From assembly GCA_017885655.1 (NCBI GenBank), contig JAFNFQ010000018.1, positions 1 to 50,247 of the forward strand: a stretch of DNA of 50,247 bases, written 5' to 3'. Both the position numbers and the translations under genes were made by a program. Origin of the DNA: Methanobacteriota archaeon (GTDB lineage Archaea; Thermoplasmatota; Thermoplasmata; RBG-16-68-12; JAFNFQ01). Positions 40,314 through 48,447 of this stretch are shown here, piece after piece; position 1 is the first letter of the stretch, and every line of letters starts with the position of its first letter. The notes below the pieces were generated by a model. That model ran no database searches, was not told where the DNA came from, and was given only the letters and a program-made list of their open reading frames with translations.

Positions 40314-41114
40314 TCACCACGGGACGCGCTGGTAACCAGTGTTCTCCTTCACCTCGCCCAGTTCCACGTCCAGATCCACGTCTGCGATCCTCACCTGCTG
40401 GTCGGCGAAGTCGTCTATGGTCGCCTGGTTCGGCGGCACTGGCCTGAACAGCTCCCTGATCCCCTTGTCCGGCACGGTGACCTCGATACCGCGAGGGTGG
40501 TGCTGCAGCCTCACGACACTGTCGACCGACTCGTAGAGGACCCTCCGCAGCTTCCTCCGCCTGTTCATCTTAGAGAGGCCCGCGTTCGTCACGAGGGTGA
40601 CGGTCTCGTGCTTCTCCGTGACCTCCCTGATCTTCCTGAGGGACCGCATGAAGAGCTGGTGCGCCTCGTCGTAGTCGACGTCCTCGTCGAGGAACAGGTC
40701 CGGGAGGCAGGCGAGGACGAGTAGGCCCGCCCCCGTCTCCTCGATCTTCTTCTCGACGACGTCGAGGATGAGGGTAGCCATCTGGTACGTGGTGAAGGCC
40801 CTGGCGACGTGTATCCTCGGCAGCACGTAGAGGCGGCTCATCCCGAACCTCTTCGCGAGAGACGCCATGCCGTATGGGTCAACGCTGTTCCCGCCATCGA
40901 CGAACACGACGCTGCCGCCCGTGTCGAAGACGTGACGGACGCAGAGCACGGATGTCATGTGGAACACGAAGTCGCTGCCGCTGTCCACGAGGCTAACCTT
41001 CCCCGCCTCGAAACCGCCTATGATCGAGTCGAGGACGCCCAGCGATGTCTGTAGCACTCGCCTGGCGGGAAGCGCCTGCTCCTGAAGGGTGATTGTCTCT
41101 GCAACTAGCGCCAC
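40314..41114 (-). CDS. RecA-superfamily protein (RadA/KaiC-like) with degenerate Walker A
   Basis: A 266-residue archaeal protein with the RecA-type core layout: SLGVLDSIIGGFEAGKVSLV at the start, a later VVFVDGGNSVDPYGMASLA, RLYVLPRIHVARAFTTYQMA (compare the ARAYN-type motif of RadA), and the Walker B-like AGLLVLACLPDLFL. The P-loop position reads VDSGSDFVFHMTS and has no GK[ST], so ATP binding is doubtful. The C-terminal part ends in an acidic tail. It could be a non-catalytic RadA accessory paralogue or a signalling protein; the role is unknown. GTG start with GGGGGAG upstream. Confidence 0.68.
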   Translation of the reverse strand: MALVAETITLQEQALPARRVLQTSLGVLDSIIGGFEAGKVSLVDSGSDFVFHMTSVLCVRHVFDTGGSVVFVDGGNSVDPYGMASLAKRFGMSRLYVLPRIHVARAFTTYQMATLILDVVEKKIEETGAGLLVLACLPDLFLDEDVDYDEAHQLFMRSLRKIREVTEKHETVTLVTNAGLSKMNRRRKLRRVLYESVDSVVRLQHHPRGIEVTVPDKGIRELFRPVPPNQATIDDFADQQVRIADVDLDVELGEVKENTGYQRVPW

Positions 41115-41182
41115 TTTTTCTCCCCCATTAACCAGCGTTCATGGACTACAAAAGGCGGGAGAGGGGAGGGGGATGAGTGAAT

Positions 41183-41857
41183 CTACCGTTTGCCAGATGC
41201 ACCCTGTCTATAAGAGACCAAGACTTCCGCCGCAACGGTCCAGACCTTCAGAGGAATTTCGTGGATGGAGATCATTTCCTTGCAGAGGTCTTTCGCAGGG
41301 CTGTTGAACTCCCCGTGCGGGAAGCCACCGATGATCATCGTCAGGTCGCCTTTCTTCTTGCCAAGGAAATCCTGCAAGTCGACTCTCTTGCCAGCGGGAT
41401 CCATGGCGACCGCCTTGCCTCCGACCTCTTCCAACACCGCCTTCAAGTCTTTCCCGCCTTCCAACGTCAACAACGGGGAGCCCTCGGCCGGCACCCGCCC
41501 CGCCTTGAACAGCTCCTCCATCAGCCCGACGAACCTCGTGTAGTTCTTCGGAATCCGGGTCTCCGGCGCAATCATGATCATCTCGTTATTGCGTGTGTGC
41601 ACAATCGTCTTCAGCCTGCCCTCTGAATTCAGGATCGAGTCGAGGCAGAGCAGCATGAACAGGTGCACGATGTCGGGCCTGCCCCGCCGCTCTCCCTGCT
41701 CAAGTCTTTTCATGGCGGGATGATGGAAGCTCGAATCGAGCAGGATTCCGGCGGGAGACTTGCCGCGCTTGCGCGCGTAGCTCCTGATGGCGGGGTGACC
41801 CTGTATCTCAGGCGGGACAAGCTCCAGTTCAGAATCGGCGAGGACGAGGGTGAGCAT
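41183..41857 (-). CDS. nep1: 16S rRNA pseudouridine-N1 methyltransferase Nep1 (Emg1)
   Basis: The enzyme methylates N1 of a pseudouridine in the small-subunit rRNA (position 914 in M. jannaschii) and aids 30S assembly. The protein of 224 residues belongs to the SPOUT class. Landmarks are ILLDSSFHHPAMKRL, RRGRPDIVHLFMLL, ETRIPKNYTRFVGLMEELF and the knotted C-terminus MIIGGFPHGEF, then ISIHEIPLKVWTVAAEVL. The ATG at 41857 has AGGA 6 bases upstream; TTG at 41863 would add two residues. It follows purP closely on the same strand and is probably co-transcribed. Confidence 0.94.
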   Translation of the reverse strand: MLTLVLADSELELVPPEIQGHPAIRSYARKRGKSPAGILLDSSFHHPAMKRLEQGERRGRPDIVHLFMLLCLDSILNSEGRLKTIVHTRNNEMIMIAPETRIPKNYTRFVGLMEELFKAGRVPAEGSPLLTLEGGKDLKAVLEEVGGKAVAMDPAGKRVDLQDFLGKKKGDLTMIIGGFPHGEFNSPAKDLCKEMISIHEIPLKVWTVAAEVLVSYRQGASGKR

Positions 41858-41865
41858 GCGCAATC

Positions 41866-42930
41866 CTAGCTCAGGATGTCCGTGAGTCTCCCCGCCTTCC
41901 TCGCGAGCTTGATCTCGCGGGCGATCCTCCGCCCGGTCGACATGCCTGGCTCGACGAGGTCGGAGTAGGGGCTGCCTGAGATGAACAAGTTCGTCCCCGC
42001 GACGATCCGCGTGCTTATCTCGAACACCTTGAACTCGAGCTTATCATTCACGATCGACTCTAGGCAGAAGGGGCCTATCATGCCGCCAAACAGCTCAAGT
42101 GATCGCTCCACCACCTTGTCCCCGAGCTCGAACGCCCTCGGCAGGAGAGACTCGCGCAGCACGACGGGCATGTTGCCGGTGACGACGAACGAAGGGTAGA
42201 AGCCCATGTCCCTCAGCCCCTCCTGCGCCCCGAGCTTGTACATCTCGTCGATGTTCGACTCGTCGCGGCGGTCTATTCCGAGGAACTCGAGCGTGCCCTT
42301 GCTCAGGCGGTAGCCCTTCTCGACTATCGGGGAGTAGAAGAAGTGCATGTAGTACCTGGTGCCGATGATGTACTCCTGAATCGTGTAGGGCTGGCCGACC
42401 TTGATCCCGTGCCTGAAGTCCTCGTAGTTCTTCGCGATGAAGCTGCCGCGGCCGCCCTTCGCCCCGTGGTACTTGACAAGGACCGGGCGGTCTATCTTCT
42501 CCGGCTTGTCGATCTTGGCGGGCATGTCGACGCCTGCGGAAGTGAGCCACTTGCGCTGCATCTCCCTGTCCGACTCCCATGCGAGGACGTCGCGGTTGCC
42601 GAACGTGGGCAGTTCGAGCTTCGCGAAGTTCTGCGCGCCCATGTACTCGACGAAGGAGCCGTGCGGCACCGCCACCACGCTCTTCCCCCTGAGCTCCTCC
42701 GCCCTGTCGAGGATCTCGCCGTAGCTCTTCACGATCAGGAAATCATCGGGCTTCGCGAGGGGGAATGCGTCGTAGAACTTCGGCTGCTTGCCTATCGCGA
42801 TGCCTAGTGTGCGGAAGCCCTCCTGCCTGGCGCCATGGAAAATCTGGAGGCTGGAATGAGAACAGACCGTGGCCACGACGGGGTCGCCATAGTCCTCGAG
42901 GAATTTGCGGATGTCCCCCTTCGAGACCAT
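41866..42930 (-). CDS. purP: Formate-dependent FAICAR synthetase PurP
   Basis: The archaeal purine-biosynthesis enzyme that formylates AICAR to FAICAR using formate and ATP in place of PurH's transformylase. The 354-residue ATP-grasp protein has VCSHSSLQIFHGARQEGF at the substrate site, PVLVKYHGAKGGRGSFIAKN in the ATP-grasp domain, IQEYIIGTRYYMHFFYSP, and MIGPFCLESIVND, then FEISTRIVAGTN for metal binding. It is near full length for the family. A CCTTTAAAGC box 25 bases before the ATG suggests a leaderless transcript that continues into nep1. Confidence 0.95.
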   Translation of the reverse strand: MVSKGDIRKFLEDYGDPVVATVCSHSSLQIFHGARQEGFRTLGIAIGKQPKFYDAFPLAKPDDFLIVKSYGEILDRAEELRGKSVVAVPHGSFVEYMGAQNFAKLELPTFGNRDVLAWESDREMQRKWLTSAGVDMPAKIDKPEKIDRPVLVKYHGAKGGRGSFIAKNYEDFRHGIKVGQPYTIQEYIIGTRYYMHFFYSPIVEKGYRLSKGTLEFLGIDRRDESNIDEMYKLGAQEGLRDMGFYPSFVVTGNMPVVLRESLLPRAFELGDKVVERSLELFGGMIGPFCLESIVNDKLEFKVFEISTRIVAGTNLFISGSPYSDLVEPGMSTGRRIAREIKLARKAGRLTDILS

Positions 42931-42950
42931 ATTGAACGATACTGAAATGC

Positions 42951-42959
42951 CGCTTTAAA
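42951..42959 (-). promoter_or_regulatory. TATA box of purP-nep1
   Basis: The minus strand reads CCTTTAAAGC, centred about 25 bases from the purP ATG, with no Shine-Dalgarno in the interval. Confidence 0.55.
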
Positions 42960-43035
42960 GGTTTCGAATGTCCCCCCCGATGGCGGGAAACATCTAAGGC
43001 CTCGCGGCACACTGCGGGGGCAGAGGGGACACGCC

Positions 43036-43668
43036 ATGGAGCTCTTGAAAGGCGTCCACGTGATCGAGACGTTTGCGAACTGCGCTCTGCTGGTCGATGA
43101 CAGGCTCATCCTCGTCGACACGGGTGCCGATGGCGGTGCTAAGGACGTGCTGGGCTACCTCGACCGCATCAGGCGCAAGCCCACCGACATATCGACAATC
43201 ATCATCACTCACACCCACCCGGACCACGTGAGCGGCTTGGCGGTGATGAGAGAGAAATCTGGTGCAAAGGTTGCAGCGCACCGCATGGAAGCGGACTACA
43301 TCTCACGGAAGAAGCCCTACCCGGGGCCGCCGGGGATCCAGAGGCACAAGCCTGTCGACATCGACATCCTCCTTGACGACAAACAGAGGTTCGAGGAGAT
43401 GCTCGTCCTTCACACGCCGGGTCACACGCCCGGAAGCCTCTCGCTCCTCGACGAGAGACGCAAGCTCTTGATCGCCGGCGATGCGTGCCAGACCGAGGAG
43501 GGCACGATCGGCCCGATGGACGACGCCTACAACATCGACCCGAGGATGCACAGGGAGAGCATCAAGAGGCTGGCGCAGCTCGACTTCGAGGCAATCATCG
43601 TAGGTCACGGCAAGCCGCTGGCGACCGGGCAGTCGGAGGTCATGAGGCAGCTCGCGTCGAGGCTCTGA
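43036..43668 (+). CDS. Metallo-beta-lactamase fold hydrolase
   Basis: A 210-residue MBL-fold enzyme, near the minimal size of the glyoxalase-II/lactonase group. The metal motif is IIITHTHPDHVSGLAV, the second metal His is in HTPGHTPGSLSLLD, the bridging Asp in IAGDACQTEEG, and the last His in IIVGHGKPLATG. These are all the metal ligands of a di-zinc or di-iron active site. The substrate cannot be read from sequence; hydroxyacylglutathione hydrolase-like activity, a lactonase or a quorum-type enzyme are all possible. GGGG precedes the ATG. Confidence 0.9.
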   Translation: MELLKGVHVIETFANCALLVDDRLILVDTGADGGAKDVLGYLDRIRRKPTDISTIIITHTHPDHVSGLAVMREKSGAKVAAHRMEADYISRKKPYPGPPGIQRHKPVDIDILLDDKQRFEEMLVLHTPGHTPGSLSLLDERRKLLIAGDACQTEEGTIGPMDDAYNIDPRMHRESIKRLAQLDFEAIIVGHGKPLATGQSEVMRQLASRL

Positions 43669-43777
43669 GGAATATCCAGGACCTCTCCGGGCGCGAAGCG
43701 CGGGCAATGCGGTCACGAGAGATTGTTCCTCGGTTGAGACTGGCGCGGGAAGGCTTTTATCATCGCGTCCGCGTTTC

Positions 43778-43855
43778 ATGACCTGGAGCAAGATGACGGG
43801 ACCTCGAATGACCGCGCCTGCGACATCATCGGAGGGTCGTGCGGGTGATGAGTAA
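43778..43855 (+). CDS. Possible 25-residue leader peptide ahead of the methyltransferase
   Basis: An ATG at 43778 lies about 21 bases after a GCTTTTATC box (43754-43760) and opens a 25-codon frame that ends in GATGAGTAA, overlapping the methyltransferase start (ATG at 43848) in another frame. If a transcript starts near 43783, the ATG at 43793 in the same frame would be the first one used. Such an arrangement could couple or attenuate translation. The peptide itself has no recognised features, so this is tentative. Confidence 0.2.
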   Translation: MTWSKMTGPRMTAPATSSEGRAGDE

Positions 43856-44690
43856 GACGGGGTTCAGGCAGACGGCTGGAGACGTCACCCTGGACCTTTT
43901 CGATAAAGTGATACGACGCGGCGGCGAGGATTCGAGCATGGCGAGGGCCCTCAGGATCGCCTCCAGGATGATCCGCAAGAGAGCCTCCATGGAGACGATG
44001 AAGAGCTACCTTGGCGAACCGTGGATGAATAGACTGCTGGAGTGTCAGGAGGAGGTCGCCCGGTGCGGGGCGGTTCCGTACTACCTGAACCAGTACAAGG
44101 GACAGGAGATCTCTTTCTGGCTGAACATACCGAGGTGGATGTTCGAGAACAGAACGAATATGCATGTCGAACGAAGTCTGGACATAGGCTGCGCCTACGG
44201 CACTCTAGCCCTTTTCTGCAAGCGCCTGTTCGACTGCGAGGTCTATTGCCTCGATATGATGACAAGCGAGCAGATTGAATCTCTCACAAAGAAGAACGGC
44301 ATGTCATTCGCGGTGAACAACATCGAACTGGATCCGTTCCCGTGGGATCTCAAGTTCGACCTGATCACATTCACCGAGGTGCTGGAGCACCTCAACTTCA
44401 ACCCAGTGCCGACGCTGCAGAAGATTCGCGACCACCTGACGGATAAAGGAAGATTCTACCTGAGCACGCCGGATGCGGTGCAATGGGGCAAGATAAGGGG
44501 AGGCCATTCGAGCTGGAGAGACATCCCCTATCCCAAGAAGGGGCTGCCGCTCACAGGCGGCCACACATACCAGTACTGCAAAGATGAGTTGTTCCAAGTC
44601 GTCGGCGAGGCGGGATTGGACATGGAGAAGTTCGATTATGCGCCGGGCTTCGGAGCAAGGCACCTCAATGTCTGCCTGAGAAGGAAGTGA
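43848..44690 (+). CDS. SAM-dependent methyltransferase (class I), substrate unknown
   Basis: A 280-residue protein with a class I SAM-binding core. The SAM-binding motif I is SLDIGCAYGTLALFCK, the acidic strand-2 end is VYCLDMMTSEQ, FDLITFTEVLEHLNF is the motif before the catalytic region, and LTDKGRFYLSTPDAVQWG follows. The first 100 residues are an N-terminal helical extension of unknown use. The layout is that of enzymes acting on lipid-linked sugars or quinones. ATG at 43848 is 12 bases after GGAGG; GTG at 43839 is the alternative. Confidence 0.8.
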   Translation: MSKTGFRQTAGDVTLDLFDKVIRRGGEDSSMARALRIASRMIRKRASMETMKSYLGEPWMNRLLECQEEVARCGAVPYYLNQYKGQEISFWLNIPRWMFENRTNMHVERSLDIGCAYGTLALFCKRLFDCEVYCLDMMTSEQIESLTKKNGMSFAVNNIELDPFPWDLKFDLITFTEVLEHLNFNPVPTLQKIRDHLTDKGRFYLSTPDAVQWGKIRGGHSSWRDIPYPKKGLPLTGGHTYQYCKDELFQVVGEAGLDMEKFDYAPGFGARHLNVCLRRK

Positions 44691-44775
44691 TTCCTCCTTC
44701 CTGAGCACCCGATTCCATTTGACTGGGAAATGGCCTCGGTGTCAACTGGAGAATCAGAAGACTAATCATGAAACT

Positions 44776-46041
44776 CTATGACAGCTGCAGCTTCTTCTCC
44801 TGATCTCGCCCAACCGGCCCCGCCACCGCCAGAGAGCAGTCCTCTATGCGGATGTACTTCTCCGCCGCCTCGTGAATCTGCTCGGCGGTCAGGCTGCGGA
44901 TCATCTCCGGGAACCTCTTGAGGTAGTCAAGCCCGAGGCCGAAGTACTCCATGCGGAACAGCTCCCCCGCCATCTCCGCGTTCCTCTCGAGCGAGACCTT
45001 GAGCGAGCCGATCTGGTTGTCCTTGCCGTCTGAGATCTCCTGGTCTGTCAGCGGCTCCTTGTGGAGCCTGTCCGTCTCGAGCCTGATGCCGTCGACGGCC
45101 TTCCGCAGGTTCTCCGGGTTCACACCCATCGCGATGGCCCAGTGTCCCGCCACGAGCCTGGGGTCGAGCGTGCTGAAGGAGTAGTAGGCGAGGCCCTGCG
45201 TGTCCCTGAGGTTCTTGCCGAGGCGGCCGTACATCCCTATCCGCCCGAAGAGGAGGTTGGCCATGTTCAATGCGTGGAAGTCCTTGTGATTGCGGGGGAT
45301 CGCCCTCAGCCCTACGGCGATGTCCGCCTGGGACTTGTGCGGCATCGGGATTATCTTCGTGGCTTTCTTGGCGGGGGCGGGGACGGGCAGCTTCGGTCTC
45401 TCGCCTTCTCCTTCGAACCTCGAGAGCACCGGTGAGATTCTCTTCTCGACCAGCCCCCTGTCCACGTCTCCTGACATCACGACGATCATGCCCTTCGGAC
45501 CGTAGCTGGCCTTGTGATGCGAGACGAGGTCGCTTCTCTTGATGCGCTTCACGTCGGTTACCTCGCCGCGCGGGTCTTTGCCGTAGAGATGGTTCGGATA
45601 CAGCGAGGCCATGAGCTCCTTCGCCGCGCGCCTGGCGGTGTCGTCCATGTCCATCTTGATCTCGTCCAGGATCTCCCCGCGCTCCTTCTCCACCTCCGAT
45701 TGCGGGAAGGAAGGATTAGACAGGCAGTCCACCATGATGCCGAACACTCTCGGGGCGGTCTCGCGCGGGCATTTCCCGCCAAAGTGCACAGCTTCCTCGG
45801 CGTTCCTGAACTCCAGCGTGGCCCCTAGCTTCTCGATGTCCTCGGCTAGCTTGCTCGACTTCCTCGTCTTCGTCCCGCCGAGCAGGAGCCTGGCGGTGAA
45901 CTCCGCGACGCCCCTCTTATCCTCGCTCGCGGTGCCCGCCCACAGGCATCCGTGGAACGCCACGAACGGATTGGCGGGCATCGGATGATAGAGGACCGCG
46001 ATGCCGTTGTCGAGGACGATCCTCTGCGGTTGGAGGCTCAT
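44776..46041 (-). CDS. M16 (pitrilysin-like) peptidase homologue, non-catalytic subunit
   Basis: A 421-residue M16-family protein lacking the zinc-binding H-x2-E-H motif: where the motif belongs the sequence reads KRGVAEFTARLLLGG. The downstream glutamate region is partly kept as EKERGEILDEI. The C-terminal half keeps the RDTQGLAYYSFSTLD Arg-Tyr region that binds substrate in the non-catalytic half of M16 heterodimers. It overlaps the catalytic partner gene by four bases and would pair with it, as in mitochondrial processing peptidase and bacterial two-subunit M16 enzymes. No signal peptide is seen. Confidence 0.88.
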   Translation of the reverse strand: MSLQPQRIVLDNGIAVLYHPMPANPFVAFHGCLWAGTASEDKRGVAEFTARLLLGGTKTRKSSKLAEDIEKLGATLEFRNAEEAVHFGGKCPRETAPRVFGIMVDCLSNPSFPQSEVEKERGEILDEIKMDMDDTARRAAKELMASLYPNHLYGKDPRGEVTDVKRIKRSDLVSHHKASYGPKGMIVVMSGDVDRGLVEKRISPVLSRFEGEGERPKLPVPAPAKKATKIIPMPHKSQADIAVGLRAIPRNHKDFHALNMANLLFGRIGMYGRLGKNLRDTQGLAYYSFSTLDPRLVAGHWAIAMGVNPENLRKAVDGIRLETDRLHKEPLTDQEISDGKDNQIGSLKVSLERNAEMAGELFRMEYFGLGLDYLKRFPEMIRSLTAEQIHEAAEKYIRIEDCSLAVAGPVGRDQEKKLQLS

Positions 46042-47315
46042 GCCTTCACCTCCTCAGCCAGGAAGTGGACGACGGTCCTGTTGTTCTCGGTCAGATACTT
46101 GCGGGCGACATCCTGGATGTCCTTGGCCGTCACCCTGTCGACCGCCGAGATTGTGTGATCGTACTTCTCGAACCCTCCCGCCATCTCGAAGAATGTCGTG
46201 ATCATCCCCTGGTAGGTCACGCCGTCGTTCTCGAACCCGCTCCACGCGCGTATCTGCGTCCTCGCGACATCGAGCTCGACCTTCGCTGGCGGCTTCTGCT
46301 TGATCTTCTCGATCTCGTTGAACAGCACTCTCTCTGCTTTCTCCGGAGGGACTCCGCTCCTCACCGCAACGTGTGAGACGAGGAGACCTGGGTCGATCTT
46401 GACCTCCGCCCTGCACGTCACATCGATGGCGAGCTTCGCCTCGACGAGCGCCTTGTACAGCCTGTTGCTCCTCGGCTGCCATCCGATTGCGGCGAAGGGG
46501 TGGTACCCCCGCCAACCGGCGAGCACCGCCGACAGCATCGCGAGCTTCGGCGTGTCGTCGTGGGAGAACTCGGGAATGTGCCACCCGGCGAAGATGTGGT
46601 CCAGGCTGCCTGGTTTCCTGATTACCGACCGCCTCTCGCCCATCTGCGGCGGCTCCTTCAGGTTCATAGGCTCCGGCGGCTGCTCTGGCTTGAACCCGCC
46701 GAACCTCTGGCGGATCTTCTCCATTATCGCTGCTTCGTCGAAGCCGCCGACCACGACCATCGCCGCGTTGTTCGGCGCATAGTACCTGAGGTAGTGGCGG
46801 TACATCGTGTCCCTGTCGAGGCGCTGCAGGTCCTGCTTCCAGCCTATGGGGAGCCAGTGGTACGGGTGGATGTGGAAGGCGTTGCTCCAGAGCTCCTCCT
46901 CGGCGACGAACTCCGGCATGTTCTCGGCGCCCTCCCTCTCGGAGATGACGACGGTCCTCTCCGACTCGAACTCCTTCTGCTCGAACGCGGCGTTGCGCAT
47001 CCTCTCCGCCTCGATGAAGAGAGCAGTGTCGAACGCGTCGGCGGGCACGGTCTCGAAGTACGCGGTGAAGTCTGTGTCGGTAAAGGCGTTTAACTTCCCG
47101 CCAAGGCGGCCGATGAGGAGGTCTATGTCGCCCTTCTTGAGCTTCCCCCCGCCCTTAAACAGCATGTGCTCGACCCAGTGAGTCGAACCTGTCATGCCGG
47201 GGCGCTCGTTCCTGGAGCCTATGTGATAACCGATCCAGACGCTAACCGCCGTCGCGCCCGGTATCTGCTTCAGGATCACCTTGAGACCGTTGTCCAGCTT
47301 GGTGACCGTGGCCAT
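46038..47315 (-). CDS. M16 (pitrilysin-like) zinc metallopeptidase, catalytic subunit
   Basis: A 425-residue zinc protease. The inverted zinc motif is GSTHWVEHMLFKGGG (H-x2-E-H, near residue 46), and the third ligand Glu lies in ERTVVISEREGAENMPE. The C-terminal half holds MVVVGGFDEAAIMEKIRQRF and a conserved M16 C-domain. It is the first gene of a two-gene unit with the non-catalytic subunit (four-base overlap), so a heterodimer is expected. Such enzymes degrade short peptides or process targeting sequences. A CTTTAGGGGC box 28 bases upstream indicates a leaderless message. Confidence 0.92.
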   Translation of the reverse strand: MATVTKLDNGLKVILKQIPGATAVSVWIGYHIGSRNERPGMTGSTHWVEHMLFKGGGKLKKGDIDLLIGRLGGKLNAFTDTDFTAYFETVPADAFDTALFIEAERMRNAAFEQKEFESERTVVISEREGAENMPEFVAEEELWSNAFHIHPYHWLPIGWKQDLQRLDRDTMYRHYLRYYAPNNAAMVVVGGFDEAAIMEKIRQRFGGFKPEQPPEPMNLKEPPQMGERRSVIRKPGSLDHIFAGWHIPEFSHDDTPKLAMLSAVLAGWRGYHPFAAIGWQPRSNRLYKALVEAKLAIDVTCRAEVKIDPGLLVSHVAVRSGVPPEKAERVLFNEIEKIKQKPPAKVELDVARTQIRAWSGFENDGVTYQGMITTFFEMAGGFEKYDHTISAVDRVTAKDIQDVARKYLTENNRTVVHFLAEEVKA

Positions 47316-47337
47316 GGGGCTGGATAAAGTCGCACGC

Positions 47338-47346
47338 CCCTAAAGC
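47338..47346 (-). promoter_or_regulatory. TATA-like box of the M16 pair
   Basis: The minus strand reads AAGCTTTAGGGG, centred about 28 bases from the ATG at 47315. Confidence 0.4.
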
Positions 47347-47436
47347 TTTGGCCTGGTCGGCGGAGGCTGGCGGCGCGGGAGATGACACCTGAGAACCGCC
47401 GCCAAGTTCTTAGCCGAAGAGAATCAATTGCCACTC

Positions 47437-48447
47437 GTGCGCAGACAATGCCTGGTCGTGCCGAAGCAGAGAGCCGAAGAGGTAAGGCGAGGACTCCTGG
47501 AACGAGGGATACTGGAGAAGCACTTGACAGTACAGAGAGAGGGCGATTTCATCTTGTTCCCCGTCAAGGAGCGTTTCGACTCCGAATTCAGTTTCGAGGA
47601 GAGAGAGTTCGTTGAAGCGTTCAAGCCGATCGTCCACTATAGCGAGGTGGTCGATGTCCCCGAGGAGCTCAAGTCACTTTTGCCGACATCGCTCGACATC
47701 ATCGGCGACATTGCGCTCGTCCGCCTGCCTGACGAACTGCGAGGCCACGGCGGGGCGGTCGGAGATGCCATCCTCAAGGCCTACAAGAGTGTGCTCTGCG
47801 TCTTCGCGGACGAGGGCGTTGGCGGGGAATACAGGATCCGCAGGCTGCGTCACCTGGCGGGAGAGAACAGGACAAGGACCGTCCACCGCGAGCACGGCCT
47901 GAACTATTCGGTCGATGTCTCGAAGGCCTATTTTTCTCCAAGACTCGCGAGCGAGCGTGTGAGGATAGCAGAGCAAGTCATACCTGGCGAAATCGTGCTC
48001 GACCTGTTCACAGGAGTCGGACCTTACGCCATAATGATCGCAAGGAAAAGCAAGCCATCGATAGTCTATGCCGTCGACAGCAACCCCGCCGCCTTCGAGC
48101 TTCTCGAGGAGAACGTGCGGGTGAACAGAGCGGAGAAGGTCAAGGCGATGCTGAGCGACGCGAGAGAAGCCTTGAAGAAGATATGCAAGGTCAACAGGCT
48201 CATCCTCGATTTACCGCAGTCAGCGCGCGATTTCTACATCGACGCACTCGAGTCTGTGAATGTTGGCGGGATGCTGCACTATTACGAGATCGTCGAAGCT
48301 GTCGAACTAGAAGACCGGAAGGAGTGGCTGATTGACGAAGCGAATCGGCATGGAGTCGGTGTTGAACTCATCGTCACCAAAGAAGTGAAAACCTACTCTC
48401 CCGCCCAGAGGCACTTCGCCTTCGACCTCAGGGTTTCCCGAGCGTGA
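47437..48447 (+). CDS. trm5: tRNA (guanine37-N1)-methyltransferase Trm5
   Basis: The enzyme makes m1G37 in tRNAs, preventing frameshifting. The 336-residue protein has an N-terminal D1 recognition domain, a central RNA-binding region with HREHGLNYSVDVSKAYFS and SPRLASERVRIAEQV, and a class I methyltransferase core: VLDLFTGVGPYAIMIAR for SAM, YAVDSNPAAFELLEENVRVN, and the DLPQSARDF motif at the NPP-like position. GTG at 47437 lies about 29 bases from an AGTTCTTAGC box; TTG at 47428 is the other possible start. Its last 20 bases overlap the convergent dUTPase gene. Confidence 0.9.
   Translation: MRRQCLVVPKQRAEEVRRGLLERGILEKHLTVQREGDFILFPVKERFDSEFSFEEREFVEAFKPIVHYSEVVDVPEELKSLLPTSLDIIGDIALVRLPDELRGHGGAVGDAILKAYKSVLCVFADEGVGGEYRIRRLRHLAGENRTRTVHREHGLNYSVDVSKAYFSPRLASERVRIAEQVIPGEIVLDLFTGVGPYAIMIARKSKPSIVYAVDSNPAAFELLEENVRVNRAEKVKAMLSDAREALKKICKVNRLILDLPQSARDFYIDALESVNVGGMLHYYEIVEAVELEDRKEWLIDEANRHGVGVELIVTKEVKTYSPAQRHFAFDLRVSRA

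Noticed and set aside
41595-41602. Third TGTGCACA operator
   Set aside because: It lies inside the nep1 coding region without the GGACA flank and far from any promoter; probably chance.
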